Of a DNA stretch of 64,000 nt, positions 11,165-20,351 are shown piece after piece (the stretch's first letter is position 1; each line of letters begins with the position of its first letter). The stretch covers positions 2,863,501 through 2,927,500 of the forward strand of contig NZ_CP085173.1 in assembly GCF_020616555.1 (NCBI RefSeq), read 5' to 3'. The translations under genes and the position numbers were made by a program. Source of the DNA: Streptomyces longhuiensis (lineage in GTDB: Bacteria; Actinomycetota; Actinomycetes; Streptomycetales; Streptomycetaceae). The notes under the pieces are model-generated. The model saw only the letters and a program-made list of their open reading frames with translations. It was not told the DNA's origin and did not search any database.

Positions 11165-11205
11165 GGGTTCGGTAAAGATAAGTTCAAAAACAGTGCTCAG
11201 GAGGG

Positions 11206-13176
11206 TCAGACACCTTGCTCCCGGCGCGCTCTGGCGACCTCTTCGAGGACCTGCTCCAGGATCCGGCTGCCGGGCGGGACACTCGGCGGCTCGTACGTCC
11301 ATGCGTGCCCCACCCACGGGTCGGCCAGGTGGTCGTCGGGCACCGGAGTGAGCCTGAGCAGCGCGCGCCAGAGCGGGTCGAGGACCGGTCCGTACTCGGC
11401 GGCGTCCTCGCGGTCGGCGACCATCAGGAGGTGGACGCCGACGGCGGGACCCTCGTCGGCGAGATAGCGCAGCTGTGTCACCGCGCGGTCGTCGAAGCCG
11501 TGGGGGAAGTCGTTGACGATCAGCAGCTGCTCGGCCGTGTCCAGTTCGGGCGGCAGCGCGTCGGCAGCCCCGCCGCGGACCGCCATCTGCACGAGGTCCA
11601 CGCGCTGCGTGAGCCGGGCGAGCACCTCGGAGACGCCCGCCACGCCCGCCGCCGGCGGCCCGGCGAGCACTCCGGCCCGCACGAGCGGGGCGAGCGCCCC
11701 CGCTGCCGATCCGGCGGGGTCGATGACATGCACGGCGAACTCGCCCGCCGGGTAGACCGCGAGGAGCCGCGCGGCATGCTCGACGGCGCTGCGCATGGCA
11801 CGGCGGCGCAGCTCGTCGGACACGGTGAGCGCGTCCGCCCCGGAGCGGCCGCTGTCGATCCACATGCCGCGCTCCAGAGGGAGCCGCACGAGCATCGGGA
11901 TGCGCAGGCCCACCCTGCGGGACTCGGGCAACTGGAGGTCGCCCAGGCGCAGGGCCATCGGGATCTCCATCGGGCTGCGGTACGCGTGCCAGACCGGGTT
12001 GTCCCAGCCCGCGTAGGCCGGGGGCAGGGCGGGCTCGACGACGGCGGACTCGGCGGCCAGCTGGGCGAGGTCACGGTCGAGGACCTCCCTCGCCCGGTCG
12101 ACGAGCTGCCCGTGCTTGGCCCGGGCGGCCTCGCGCGCGGCGTCCCCCTGGCCGCCGGTCCGGCTGCGCGGGTCGGACAGGGCCTTGTCGAGCTCCTGCT
12201 CCATACGGGAGTCCGCGAAGTCGACGGCGCTGCGGTACGCGGCGACGCAGCGGGCCAGGTCCTCGAACATGCCCCACACCTGGTTGTAGAGCCGCTCGTC
12301 CATGGACCAGCCGGTCGCGTCACCGGCGACGGGGACGGCGGGCTGCCCCGGCTCTCCGGGGGGCGCCGTGGGCGCGGGGGCGGGTGGTGCGGGCGCCTGT
12401 CGGCCGGGGTGCGTGTAGTTGACGGGGCCGGTCTGCCCTGAGGGGCGGGCCGGCTGGGGCTCGTGCGCCGGTCGGGGGTTCGGGGGTGACGGGGGCTGGT
12501 TGGAGCGGGGCGGGGTGGTGCTCGGCACCGCGGCGCCCGCGACGGACGCCCCCGCTCCGGTGTCCGCCATGGCGCTCGCCCCGGTGGTCGCCGTCCGGGG
12601 CGGAGGCGGCGCCACCGTACGGGCGAGCCCTCGCGCCACCGCTTCACCGATCTCACCCGCGAGAGCCCTCGCGTCCGGGAGCCCCTGGTCGGTCAGGAGT
12701 GCGCCGAGGCCGCCCGCGTACCCCTGGCCCACCGCGCGTACCTTCCACGCGCCCTGGCGGCGGTACAGCTCCAGGGCTACGACGGCGGACTCGGCGTCGA
12801 GGTCGGTGATGGTGTAGCTCGCGACCTCGGAGCCGTCGAGTCCCGTGACGGCGACGAAGGGGGCCGCGACGGCGCCGAAGCGGTCGGGGTCGCCGGGTCC
12901 GGTGGGCAGCGCGAGCAGCACGCTGACGCGGTGGGCGGCCTCGGGCACGGCGTCCAGATCGACGGCGAGGCGGTGGTCGGCCGCCGCCTGCCGCGGGACC
13001 TCGAGCCCCGGCAGCGCGGGGGCGCCGGGGTGCGCGACCCAGTCGCGGCCGTGCACCCTGCCCTCGTCGTCGCTGAGCGTCGCGCCCGCCACGACCGGCG
13101 CCCCCGCCGACACGCGGATCTCCAGACGGGTCTGGGTGAGGGGGTGGTTCTGCCCCCGGACCAGCTCGGCCGTCAT
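11206..13176 (-). CDS. TerD-domain protein fused to a degenerate FtsK/HerA-like ATPase domain
   Basis: A 656-aa three-part protein. Residues 1 to about 185 are a TerD (tellurium/stress, Ca2+-binding) domain, recognisable from VEIRV-like start, RFGAVAAPFVAVTGLDG, SYTITDLDAESAVVALELYRR and KVRAVGQGYAGGL. Residues about 190-285 are a Pro/Ala-rich linker. Residues about 290-370 are helical and charged. The C-terminal half resembles the second half of FtsK/SpoIIIE-type ATPases, with a Walker-B-like LLIVNDF (551-557). The expected Walker A position reads GMWIDSGRSGADALT (about 437-451) and lacks the GK[ST] lysine, so it may bind DNA or a partner rather than hydrolyse ATP. It lies between terC and another terD gene, which suggests a joint role in metal or envelope stress. 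Confidence 0.82.
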   Translation of the reverse strand: MTAELVRGQNHPLTQTRLEIRVSAGAPVVAGATLSDDEGRVHGRDWVAHPGAPALPGLEVPRQAAADHRLAVDLDAVPEAAHRVSVLLALPTGPGDPDRFGAVAAPFVAVTGLDGSEVASYTITDLDAESAVVALELYRRQGAWKVRAVGQGYAGGLGALLTDQGLPDARALAGEIGEAVARGLARTVAPPPPRTATTGASAMADTGAGASVAGAAVPSTTPPRSNQPPSPPNPRPAHEPQPARPSGQTGPVNYTHPGRQAPAPPAPAPTAPPGEPGQPAVPVAGDATGWSMDERLYNQVWGMFEDLARCVAAYRSAVDFADSRMEQELDKALSDPRSRTGGQGDAAREAARAKHGQLVDRAREVLDRDLAQLAAESAVVEPALPPAYAGWDNPVWHAYRSPMEIPMALRLGDLQLPESRRVGLRIPMLVRLPLERGMWIDSGRSGADALTVSDELRRRAMRSAVEHAARLLAVYPAGEFAVHVIDPAGSAAGALAPLVRAGVLAGPPAAGVAGVSEVLARLTQRVDLVQMAVRGGAADALPPELDTAEQLLIVNDFPHGFDDRAVTQLRYLADEGPAVGVHLLMVADREDAAEYGPVLDPLWRALLRLTPVPDDHLADPWVGHAWTYEPPSVPPGSRILEQVLEEVARARREQGV

Positions 13177-13224
13177 CGCCTTCTCCCCCTCGTCCCGTCC
13201 GTCCGTTCCTGTGGTCCCGCTACC

Positions 13225-13827
13225 TCACAGGCCCGGCAGGATCGCCGGCATGAGGTCCTGGAACGTGCGGCCGTTGGCCGGCGAGCCCAGGGCGGTCATC
13301 TGCCAGCCCGCGCCCGCGCGGTGCACCTTCGCCATGATCTGGGCGGTGTACTGGCCGCCGCCGTCGAGCGTGTAGCGGGCCAGCTCCTGGCCGTTGGTCT
13401 CGTCGACCAGGCGGCAGAACGCGTTCTGCACCTCCTGGAAGGTCTGGCCGGTGAAGGAGTTCACCGTGAAGACGATCTGGTCGATGTGGACCGGGACGCG
13501 CTGGAGGTCGACGAGGATCGCCTCGTCGTCGCCGCCCTGGCCCGCGCCGCCGACCAGGTTGTCACCGGTGTGGCGCACGGAGCCGTCGTCGCTGACGAGG
13601 TGGCGGAAGAAGACGACGTCCACCGGCTGCTTGTCCGCGAACAGGACCGCCGAGGCGTCGAGGTCGATCTCCCGCGTGCGGGATCCGAAGAGGCCACGGC
13701 GCGGGGCGGCCTGCCAGCCGAGTCCCATCCGGACGGCCGTCAGGGTGCCCCCGTCCTGCTTCTGCAGGCTGATCGCCTGGCCCTTGCTCAGGTTGACACC
13801 AGGACCCTTGGAAAAGTTGGCCGTCAC
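13225..13827 (-). CDS. TerD family protein
   Basis: A 200-aa stand-alone TerD-domain protein. It has the N-terminal FSKGPGVNLSKGQAISLQKQ, the acidic Ca2+-type loops EIDLDASAVLF and GDDEAILVDLQRVP, and the ending NSFTGQTFQEVQNAFCRLVD ... ELARYTLDG, all typical of the family. The GTG at 13827 (VTANFSKGPG) is chosen because homology starts there and GAGAGGGGAC precedes it; a longer frame reaches 13905. It is 48 bases upstream of the TerD-FtsK-like gene on the same strand, a probable operon. Confidence 0.92.
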   Translation of the reverse strand: MTANFSKGPGVNLSKGQAISLQKQDGGTLTAVRMGLGWQAAPRRGLFGSRTREIDLDASAVLFADKQPVDVVFFRHLVSDDGSVRHTGDNLVGGAGQGGDDEAILVDLQRVPVHIDQIVFTVNSFTGQTFQEVQNAFCRLVDETNGQELARYTLDGGGQYTAQIMAKVHRAGAGWQMTALGSPANGRTFQDLMPAILPGL

Positions 13828-13952
13828 GCGTCCGTCCCCTCTCGAACTGTGCTCTTCACCGCCCGTCCGGACGGTTGAGGGAACCCTACGCAGGGCCGCT
13901 GACAACGCCGCACACAGGAAAGGACTTTGTGTCGGTGTTGCAACACACCGTG

Positions 13953-13980
13953 CGGCATGCCGGATCCGTCCGGCATGCCG
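13953..13980. terminator. Hairpin downstream of uvrB
   Basis: CGGCATGCCGGA and TCCGGCATGCCG form a 12-bp perfect stem with a 4-nt loop, 25 bases past the uvrB stop codon. Confidence 0.75.
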
Positions 13981-14005
13981 TGGGGCGTGCGGTGCGCGGG
14001 GGGCG

Positions 14006-16153
14006 TCAGGCCAGCCCGGCCTCCTTCATCTGGCGCAGCTCCTTCTTCATCTCCGACACCTCGTCACGCAGCCGTGCGGCGATCTCGAACTGGAGATCCC
14101 CGGCGGCCGCCCGCATCCGGTCGGTCAACTCCTCGATCTGCTCGGCGAGTTCGGCCGCGGGACGGTCGGTGGGGACCGTCTGTGCCGCCTTGCCCTTCCC
14201 GGCCTTGCCGCCGGTCTTCTTGGCGCCGGCCTTGGCGAGCGCGGGCACGGGCGCCTTGGCACCCTTGCCGTCCTTCGCGCCCTTGCGGTAGCCGGAGCCG
14301 AGGAGTTCCTCGGTGTCGACGTCCTCGCGCGCGATGGACGCGACGATGTCGTTGATCTTCTTGCGGAGCGGCTGGGGGTCGATCCCCTTCTCCTTGTTGT
14401 ACGCGATCTGCTTCTCCCGGCGGCGATTGGTCTCGTCGATGGCCTTCTCCATCGCCGGGGTGATCTTGTCCGCGTACATATGGACCTGGCCGGACACGTT
14501 GCGCGCGGCGCGGCCGATGGTCTGGATCAGGGAGGTGCCGGAGCGCAGGAAGCCCTCCTTGTCGGCGTCGAGGATCGCCACCAGGGAGACCTCGGGCAGG
14601 TCGAGGCCCTCACGGAGCAGGTTGATGCCGACGAGGACGTCGTACTCGCCCGCGCGCAGTTCGCGCAGCAGCTCGACGCGGCGCAGTGTGTCGACGTCGC
14701 TGTGCAGGTAGCGCACCTGGATGCCGAGCTCCAGGAAGTACTCGGTGAGGTCCTCGGCCATCTTCTTGGTGAGCGTGGTGACGAGGACGCGCTCGTCCTT
14801 CTCGGTGCGCTTGCGGATCTCGTGCACCAGGTCGTCGATCTGGCCCTCGGTGGGCTTGACCACGACCTCGGGGTCGATGAGGCCCGTGGGGCGGATGATC
14901 TGCTCCACGAAGCCGTCGCCCCGCGCGAGCTCGTACTTGCCCGGGGTGGCCGACAGGTACACGGTCTGGCCGATGCGCTCCTGGAACTCCTCCCACTTCA
15001 GGGGACGGTTGTCCAGGGCGGACGGGAGCCGGAAGCCGTGGTCGACGAGGGTGCGCTTGCGGGAGGCGTCGCCCTCGTACATGGCGCCGATCTGCGGAAC
15101 GGTGACATGCGACTCGTCGATGACGAGAAGGAAGTCGTCCGGGAAGTAGTCGAGCAGCGTGTTCGGCGGGGAGCCGGGCGAGCGGCCGTCGAAGTGCATC
15201 GAGTAGTTCTCCACGCCGGAGCAGGAGCCGATCTGGCGGAGCATCTCGAGGTCGTACGTGGTGCGCATGCGCAGCCGCTGGGCCTCGAGCATCTTGCCCT
15301 GCTTCTCCAGCTCCGCGAGGCGCTCCCCGAGCTCCTTCTCGATGTCGTTCGCCGCGCGCTCCAGGCGCTCGGGGCCCGCCACGTAGTGCGTGGCCGGGAA
15401 GACGTACAGCGACTCGTCGTCGCTGATGACCTCGCCGGTGAGGGGGTGGAGGGTGGAGAGGGACTCGATCTCGTCGCCGAACATCTCGATGCGGACGGCG
15501 AGCTCCTCGTAGACCGGGAAGATCTCGATGGTGTCGCCGCGGACGCGGAACGTGCCGCGGCTGAAAGCCACGTCGTTGCGCGTGTACTGGATGTCGACGA
15601 AGCGGCGCAGCAGCTCGTCCCGGTCGATCTCGTCGCCGACCTTGAGCGACACCATGCGGTCGACGTACTCCTGCGGCGTGCCCAGGCCGTAGATGCACGA
15701 GACGGAGGCGACCACGACGACGTCCCGCCGGGTGAGCAGCGAGTTCGTCGCGGAGTGGCGCAGGCGCTCCACCTCCTCGTTGATCGAGGAGTCCTTCTCG
15801 ATGTAGGTGTCCGACTGCGGGACGTACGCCTCGGGCTGGTAGTAGTCGTAGTACGAGACGAAGTACTCGACCGCGTTGTTCGGCAGCAGCTCGCGGAACT
15901 CGTTGGCCAGCTGGGCGGCCAGCGTCTTGTTCGGCGCCATCACGAGGGTGGGGCGCTGAAGCTTCTCGATCATCCACGCGGTGGTGGCGGACTTACCTGT
16001 TCCGGTCGCACCGAGGAGGACGACATCCTTCTCACCTGCGGTGATGCGCCGCTCCAGGTCGGCGATGGCTGTCGGCTGGTCGCCGCTTGGCTGGTAGGGA
16101 CTGACGACCTCGAAAGGCGCCACCGTGCGTTCGATCTTGGATACGGGCCGCAT
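14006..16153 (-). CDS. uvrB: Excinuclease ABC subunit B
   Basis: The damage-verification helicase-like subunit of nucleotide excision repair, 715 aa. Visible parts in order: Walker [10 protein letters not shown]; the DNA-clamping beta-hairpin [12 protein letters not shown]; the DEAD-like [11 protein letters not shown]; helicase C-terminal motifs ([23 protein letters not shown]); an Ala/Lys/Gly-rich linker (about residues 615-660); and the C-terminal UVR motif for UvrC contact ([20 protein letters not shown]). The ATG at 16153 ([20 protein letters not shown]) matches the family start and follows GGTGGA; ten further codons upstream are unlikely to be translated. Confidence 0.98.
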   Translation of the reverse strand: MRPVSKIERTVAPFEVVSPYQPSGDQPTAIADLERRITAGEKDVVLLGATGTGKSATTAWMIEKLQRPTLVMAPNKTLAAQLANEFRELLPNNAVEYFVSYYDYYQPEAYVPQSDTYIEKDSSINEEVERLRHSATNSLLTRRDVVVVASVSCIYGLGTPQEYVDRMVSLKVGDEIDRDELLRRFVDIQYTRNDVAFSRGTFRVRGDTIEIFPVYEELAVRIEMFGDEIESLSTLHPLTGEVISDDESLYVFPATHYVAGPERLERAANDIEKELGERLAELEKQGKMLEAQRLRMRTTYDLEMLRQIGSCSGVENYSMHFDGRSPGSPPNTLLDYFPDDFLLVIDESHVTVPQIGAMYEGDASRKRTLVDHGFRLPSALDNRPLKWEEFQERIGQTVYLSATPGKYELARGDGFVEQIIRPTGLIDPEVVVKPTEGQIDDLVHEIRKRTEKDERVLVTTLTKKMAEDLTEYFLELGIQVRYLHSDVDTLRRVELLRELRAGEYDVLVGINLLREGLDLPEVSLVAILDADKEGFLRSGTSLIQTIGRAARNVSGQVHMYADKITPAMEKAIDETNRRREKQIAYNKEKGIDPQPLRKKINDIVASIAREDVDTEELLGSGYRKGAKDGKGAKAPVPALAKAGAKKTGGKAGKGKAAQTVPTDRPAAELAEQIEELTDRMRAAAGDLQFEIAARLRDEVSEMKKELRQMKEAGLA

Positions 16154-16193
16154 GGAATCCACCGTACGACCCCGCACTGACAACGGGGCCGGA

Positions 16194-17000
16194 TCAGCCT
16201 GCCCGGCGCAGCGGGCGCACGGTCCGGCCCGCCCTGCTCGCGGCCTCGACGGCGTCCCGCCGGTCGGGCCTTCCGGTCATCATCATCGGGTCGAACACCA
16301 CCACGACGCCGGCCAGGAGCAAGAAGCACAGGGGGCCGATCATCAGGGGCGCGAGGAGTTCGGCGGGGGTGTCGCCGGCAGGGGCGCCGGCGCTTCCGTG
16401 CACGTGGACGTCGAGGGCGGCCATTCCGGTGTAGTGCATGCCGGTCACCGCGAGACCCATGACGAGGCTCGCGCCGACGCTCCAGGTGAACCCCCTGACC
16501 TGGACCGCGGCCCAGAGCGCGGCGGTGGCGGCGGCCATGGCGATCACTACGGAGGCGCCGACGGTGAAGGTGTTGTACTGAAGCGTCCCGTGTAGGCGCA
16601 TACCGGCCATACCGAGGTAGTGCATCGACGCGACACCCAGACCGGTGACCGTGCCGCCGGTGAACAGAGCCGCTCCCGTCGCACCCCGGTAGCCGACGAT
16701 GAAGATCCCGACCCCGACCATGACGATGGCGACGCCCAGGCTCGCGAACGTCGTCAGTTTGTCGTAGTGGATCGGGGTGCCCTGCACGCGGAAGCCCATC
16801 ATCGCGATGAAGTGCATCGTCCAGATTCCGGACCCGATCGCCGCCGCGCCGAGCGCGAGCCAGCCGGGCCGCCAGGACTGGGTGACGAGCAGCGATCTGG
16901 TGGTGCAGCGCAGACCCAGTGCCCCGCCGAGGCAGGCCATGAAGAACGCCACCAGCGGCGTGACCAGTCCATAGCTGAATCCGTCGACCGTGCCCTGCAT
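16194..17000 (-). CDS. MHYT-domain integral membrane sensor
   Basis: A 268-aa polytopic membrane protein with about seven hydrophobic helices. Three MHYT motifs are visible: [18 protein letters not shown] and MHYTGMAAL. The family is proposed to bind copper and to sense O2, CO or NO. Here it stands alone, without a GGDEF/EAL or kinase output domain, as in many Streptomyces copies. The ATG at 17000 ([15 protein letters not shown]) is taken as start. A longer frame from 17075 would add a short repetitive NIRNIANIRNI stretch encoded by 9-bp repeats. The uvrB start lies 40 bases downstream on the same strand. Confidence 0.88.
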   Translation of the reverse strand: MQGTVDGFSYGLVTPLVAFFMACLGGALGLRCTTRSLLVTQSWRPGWLALGAAAIGSGIWTMHFIAMMGFRVQGTPIHYDKLTTFASLGVAIVMVGVGIFIVGYRGATGAALFTGGTVTGLGVASMHYLGMAGMRLHGTLQYNTFTVGASVVIAMAAATAALWAAVQVRGFTWSVGASLVMGLAVTGMHYTGMAALDVHVHGSAGAPAGDTPAELLAPLMIGPLCFLLLAGVVVVFDPMMMTGRPDRRDAVEAASRAGRTVRPLRRAG

Positions 17001-17020
17001 CCGCCGCAGCCCTTCCGCCC

Positions 17021-17060
17021 TGATGTTCCTGATGTTCGCGATGTTCCTGATGTTCGTGAT
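17021..17060. repeat. Short tandem repeat of a 9-bp unit (gatgttcct / gatgttcgc)
   Basis: Four consecutive copies of gatgttcNN occur just upstream of the MHYT gene start, so that the pair gatgttcct-gatgttcg recurs with an 18-bp period. If the longer MHYT start were used it would encode NIR/NIA repeats. Confidence 0.8.
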
Positions 17061-17294
17061 GCGTTCCGTTCGCACCCCTGGCAGCGACTGCCGGAGCGAC
17101 CGCGATTGGAGCAGAGATTAAGGCTCTCGCAGGAACGTCTGACCGATTTTCCGGCAAAGCCTCACGACACCCGCCCGCGGGGTGCACGTCCTCCCACCAC
17201 TCCGTTCAGTGTGTGGCCATCCTTCACCTGTCTTCCGTTGGCAACCGACTGTCACTCTCGTCCAGCCCTTGATCCCTCGACGCGAGGAGTACAC

Positions 17295-18170
17295 GTGTCC
17301 GCACGCGCAGCCACCGCGACCGCCGCCCTGGCGGGATTCGTCGGCATCCTGGCCCTCCCCACCGCCGCCGAGGCGGCCCCGCAGCACGACGCACCCGTGG
17401 TCGTCGCACACCGCGGCGCCTCCGGGTACGCGCCCGAGAACACCCTCCAGGCCATCGACAAGGCCCGCGAACTCGGCTTCGACTGGGTCGAGAACGACGT
17501 GCAGCGCACCAAGGACGGCCGGCTCGTCGTCATCCACGACACCAATCTGGCGCGCACCACGAACGTCGAACAGATTTTCCCCGGCCGCGCCCCGTACAAC
17601 GTCGGCGACTTCACCGCGGCGGAGATCGCCAAGCTCGACGCCGGCAGCTGGAAGGGCGCCGAGTTCACCGGCGCCCGTGTCCCGACCCTGACGCAGTACC
17701 TGGATCGGGTCGACCACAACCACCAGAAGCTCCTCATGGAGATCAAGGCCCCGGAACTCTACCCGGGCATCGAGAAGGACGTCCTGCGCGAGCTCGGCAA
17801 GGAGGGCTGGCTCAACCGCGATCACATCAGGAACCACCTGGTGATCCAGAGCTTCAGCGCAGACAGCGTACGCACCGTGCACGAGCGCCGCCCGGACATC
17901 ACGACGGGTTTCCTCGGCACCCCCGACGTCAGCGAACTGCCCCGGTACGCCCAGTTCGCCGATCAGATCAACCCCAGCAACGGGACGATCTCCGACTGGT
18001 ACGTCGCAGCGGTGCACGCTTTCAAGGGTCCGCACCACAAGCGCCTCAAACTCTTCACCTGGACCGTGAACGACGCGGCGGCCGCGCGGCGCGCGGCCGG
18101 TCTCGGCGTGGACGGCATCATCACGAACGTCCCCGATGCCGTGCGTAAGGCGGTGGGCGGCCGCGAGTAG
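17295..18170 (+). CDS. glpQ2: Secreted glycerophosphodiester phosphodiesterase
   Basis: An extracellular 291-aa enzyme that hydrolyses glycerophosphodiesters to glycerol-3-phosphate and an alcohol, for phosphate scavenging. Residues 1 to about 27 form a signal peptide ending in TAAEA. The catalytic set is visible: H39-R40 in AHRGASGYAPENT with E48, E66 and D68 in WVENDVQ, and H81 in VIHDTNLART; the C-terminal end has FTWTVND and GVDGIITNVPD. The GTG at 17295 is preceded by GAGGAG. In S. coelicolor both glpQ genes are reported to be PhoP-regulated; the locus here looks like that of glpQ2 by neighbours. A PHO-box-like heptamer is noted in the findings. Confidence 0.93.
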   Translation: MSARAATATAALAGFVGILALPTAAEAAPQHDAPVVVAHRGASGYAPENTLQAIDKARELGFDWVENDVQRTKDGRLVVIHDTNLARTTNVEQIFPGRAPYNVGDFTAAEIAKLDAGSWKGAEFTGARVPTLTQYLDRVDHNHQKLLMEIKAPELYPGIEKDVLRELGKEGWLNRDHIRNHLVIQSFSADSVRTVHERRPDITTGFLGTPDVSELPRYAQFADQINPSNGTISDWYVAAVHAFKGPHHKRLKLFTWTVNDAAAARRAAGLGVDGIITNVPDAVRKAVGGRE

Positions 18171-18248
18171 AGCGGACGACGGGCAGGGGGAGGCGAGGCC
18201 GGCGGACGGCGCGGCCCGTTGTCAGTGGCTCCCCGTACGGTGGTCGGC

Positions 18249-18848
18249 ATGAACGCCAATGGGCAGAACGCCACTGGGGACAGCGCCACCGAGGACAGTG
18301 CCGCAGACGGGGCCGGGCTCACGGTCGTCTGGGCCGTCGTCGGCACGGACATCGGGCCGCTGCTCCTCGCCGCGACGGACGCCGGGCTGGTGAATGTCGT
18401 CTTCCACGCCTCCCCCGCCGTGCGGGACCGGGCGGTCGAGCGGCTCGGTTCCCGGCTCGGGACCGAGCCGGTGGAAGCCCCGGACTCGCCGCTCCTGGCC
18501 GAGTCCATACGTCAGCTGAAGGCCTACTTCGCCGGTGAGCGGCGCGACTTCGAGCTGCCGCTCGACTGGTCGCTGATCTCCGGGTTCAACCGGCAGGTCC
18601 TGCGCGAGCTGGCGTCCGGCGTCCCGTTCGGCACGGTCGTCGGCTACGGGGATCTGGCGGGCCGTGTCGGGCAGCCGGGGGCCGCGCAGGCGGTGGGCGT
18701 GGCCATGGGAGCCAATCCGCTGCCGGTCGTGGTGCCGTGCCACCGCGTCGTGGAGAGCGATGGCGGCATCGGCGGATTCGGTGGCGGCCTGGAGACGAAG
18801 CGGCAGCTGCTGGCGCTGGAAGGGGTCCTTCCGCAGCCGCTGTTCTGA
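18249..18848 (+). CDS. ogt: Methylated-DNA--[protein]-cysteine S-methyltransferase
   Basis: A suicide DNA repair protein (199 aa) that removes O6-alkyl groups from guanine. The C-terminal catalytic domain has VPFGTVVGYGDLAGRVGQP, then the active-site PCHRV with acceptor Cys164, and the Asn/Gly region GIGGFGGGLETKRQLLALE. The first about 22 residues are a poorly conserved Asn/Asp/Ala-rich leader. The ATG at 18249 lies seven bases after TACGGT (18236-18241) with no ribosome site, which suggests leaderless translation. It lies close to excision repair genes but in its own unit. Confidence 0.95.
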   Translation: MNANGQNATGDSATEDSAADGAGLTVVWAVVGTDIGPLLLAATDAGLVNVVFHASPAVRDRAVERLGSRLGTEPVEAPDSPLLAESIRQLKAYFAGERRDFELPLDWSLISGFNRQVLRELASGVPFGTVVGYGDLAGRVGQPGAAQAVGVAMGANPLPVVVPCHRVVESDGGIGGFGGGLETKRQLLALEGVLPQPLF

Positions 18849-18876
18849 GCTGCGCCAGCCGCTTCTCAGACACGGG

Positions 18877-18908
18877 AGCCGCTGAACCGAGGCACAGGAG
18901 CGGCTTTT
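18877..18908 (+). terminator. Candidate terminator after ogt
   Basis: AGCCGCT and AGCGGCT form a 7-bp stem with a 15-nt loop, followed by TTTTcc. It lies 29 bases after the ogt stop codon. The surrounding 100 bases contain partial repeats of the ogt 3' end (ccagccgctgttctgagc occurs at the stop codon and again near 18921). Confidence 0.5.
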
Positions 18909-19013
18909 CCGAGGCGCGCCAGCCGCTGTTCTGAGCCCCAGGCACCTGGTCGGCGCCGGGCCGCGCGGGATGCCCTGTGTTCGCGGGTGGGTGCCGGCTG
19001 GCACACTGCGCCG

Positions 19014-20294
19014 GTGCTCATACCCGATTCCGCCGCGCGCCGCCGTCCTTCCGTCCCCGTGACGCCCGAGGACCTGGCCGGGCTGCGCCGCCGTGTCACC
19101 GCCGTGCTCGTCGCGAGCCAGATACTCGGCGGGCTCGGTGTCGCCACCGGCATCGCGCTCGCCGCCGTGCTCGCCAAGCAGGTCAGCGGGGACGAGGCGC
19201 TGTCCGGGCTCGCGCCGACCGCGACGGTCGCAGGGACCGCCCTGCTGTCCGTTCCGCTCGCCGCCCTGATGACGGCGCGGGGGCGGCGGCCCGGGCTCGT
19301 CCTCGCGTACCTGATCGGCGCGCTGGGGGCCGGGGTCGTCGTGCTGGCCGCCGCGGTGGGGAGCTTCCCGCTGCTGCTCGTCGGCATGGCCGGCTTCGGC
19401 GCCGCCTCGTCGGCCAATCTCCAGGCGCGGTTCGCGGCCGCCGATCTGGCCGAGCCGCAGCGCCGGGCGCGGGCGATCTCGAACGTCGTGTGGGCCACCA
19501 CGATCGGCGCGGTGCTCGGGCCCAACATCGCGGCGCCCGCGGGCCGCAGCGTCGCCGGGCTCGGCATCCCCGCGGCGGCGGGGCCCTTCCTGTGGGCGGC
19601 CGGGGTCTTCCTCGTCTCGGCCGTCATGGTGCAGGTCCTGCTGCGCCCCGACCCGCTCCTGACCGCCCGCGCCCTGGCTCCCGAGGAGGAGAAGTCGGCC
19701 GGAGCGCGGTCGATCCGGGCCGGGTTCACCGCGGTCGCCGCGTCGCCGCGTGCCCGGCTCGCCCTCGTGACCGTCGCCGTCTCGCACACCGCGATGGTTT
19801 CGATCATGTCGATGACGCCGGTCGACCTCGGCCATCACGGTGCGAGCATCGATCTCATCGGCCTGGTCATCAGCGGGCACATCGCGGGCATGTACGCGTT
19901 CTCGCCGGTGATGGGACGGCTGTCGGACCGGCTCGGGCGGCTCTCCGTGATCGGCCTCGCCGTGGGCCTGCTCGCCTGTGCGGCGCTGCTCGCGGGCACG
20001 GCGGGCGGCAACCACGGGCAGACCGCCGCGGGCCTGTTCGTCCTGGGACTCGGCTGGTCCGCGGGCCTCGTCTCCGGTTCGGCCCTGCTGACCGACTCGG
20101 TGCCGCAGGCCGCGCGGGCCGCCGCACAGGGCCTGTCCGACCTGACCATGAACACGGCGGCCGGCGTCGGCGGCGCGGCCGCGGGCCTGGTCGTCGCGAC
20201 GGCGAGCTACGCCTGGCTCAACCTGGCCGCGGCCTGCCTCCTGCTGCCGCTCGCCGCACTCGCCCTCTTCGGCCGGCGGCCCGCCACCAGGTGA
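19014..20294 (+). CDS. MFS transporter, DHA-type drug/metabolite exporter
   Basis: A 426-aa permease with twelve predicted helices in two halves and a central charged loop (about residues 215-235). RGRRPGLVLAYLIGALGAG and FSPVMGRLSDRLGRLSVIG are the cytoplasmic MFS signatures after helices 2 and 8. The substrate is unknown. The GTG at 19014 is six bases after CACACT, so it may be leaderless; an in-frame GTG at 18987 is the alternative start. No regulator is adjacent. Confidence 0.85.
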   Translation: MLIPDSAARRRPSVPVTPEDLAGLRRRVTAVLVASQILGGLGVATGIALAAVLAKQVSGDEALSGLAPTATVAGTALLSVPLAALMTARGRRPGLVLAYLIGALGAGVVVLAAAVGSFPLLLVGMAGFGAASSANLQARFAAADLAEPQRRARAISNVVWATTIGAVLGPNIAAPAGRSVAGLGIPAAAGPFLWAAGVFLVSAVMVQVLLRPDPLLTARALAPEEEKSAGARSIRAGFTAVAASPRARLALVTVAVSHTAMVSIMSMTPVDLGHHGASIDLIGLVISGHIAGMYAFSPVMGRLSDRLGRLSVIGLAVGLLACAALLAGTAGGNHGQTAAGLFVLGLGWSAGLVSGSALLTDSVPQAARAAAQGLSDLTMNTAAGVGGAAAGLVVATASYAWLNLAAACLLLPLAALALFGRRPATR

Positions 20295-20322
20295 TCAGGG
20301 CGGCGTGACCGCGGCCGGTGCC

Positions 20323-20340
20323 CCGGCCGGTGACCGGCCG
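20323..20340. terminator. Palindromic hairpin between convergent MFS and cupin genes
   Basis: CGGCCGG...CCGGCCG with a short loop sits in the 57-bp gap between the two stop codons. Related copies of GGCCGGTG nearby allow alternative pairings. Confidence 0.5.
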
Positions 20341-20351
20341 ACATGACGCCG

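Noticed and set aside
16620..17294. Upstream extension of the glycerophosphodiesterase frame
   Set aside because: It runs antisense through the MHYT gene; the signal peptide and ribosome site fix the start at 17295.
18836..18940. Array of short repeats after ogt as a CRISPR or REP element
   Set aside because: Only two good copies of about 17 bp of the ogt 3' end; spacing and number do not fit CRISPR or REP arrays.
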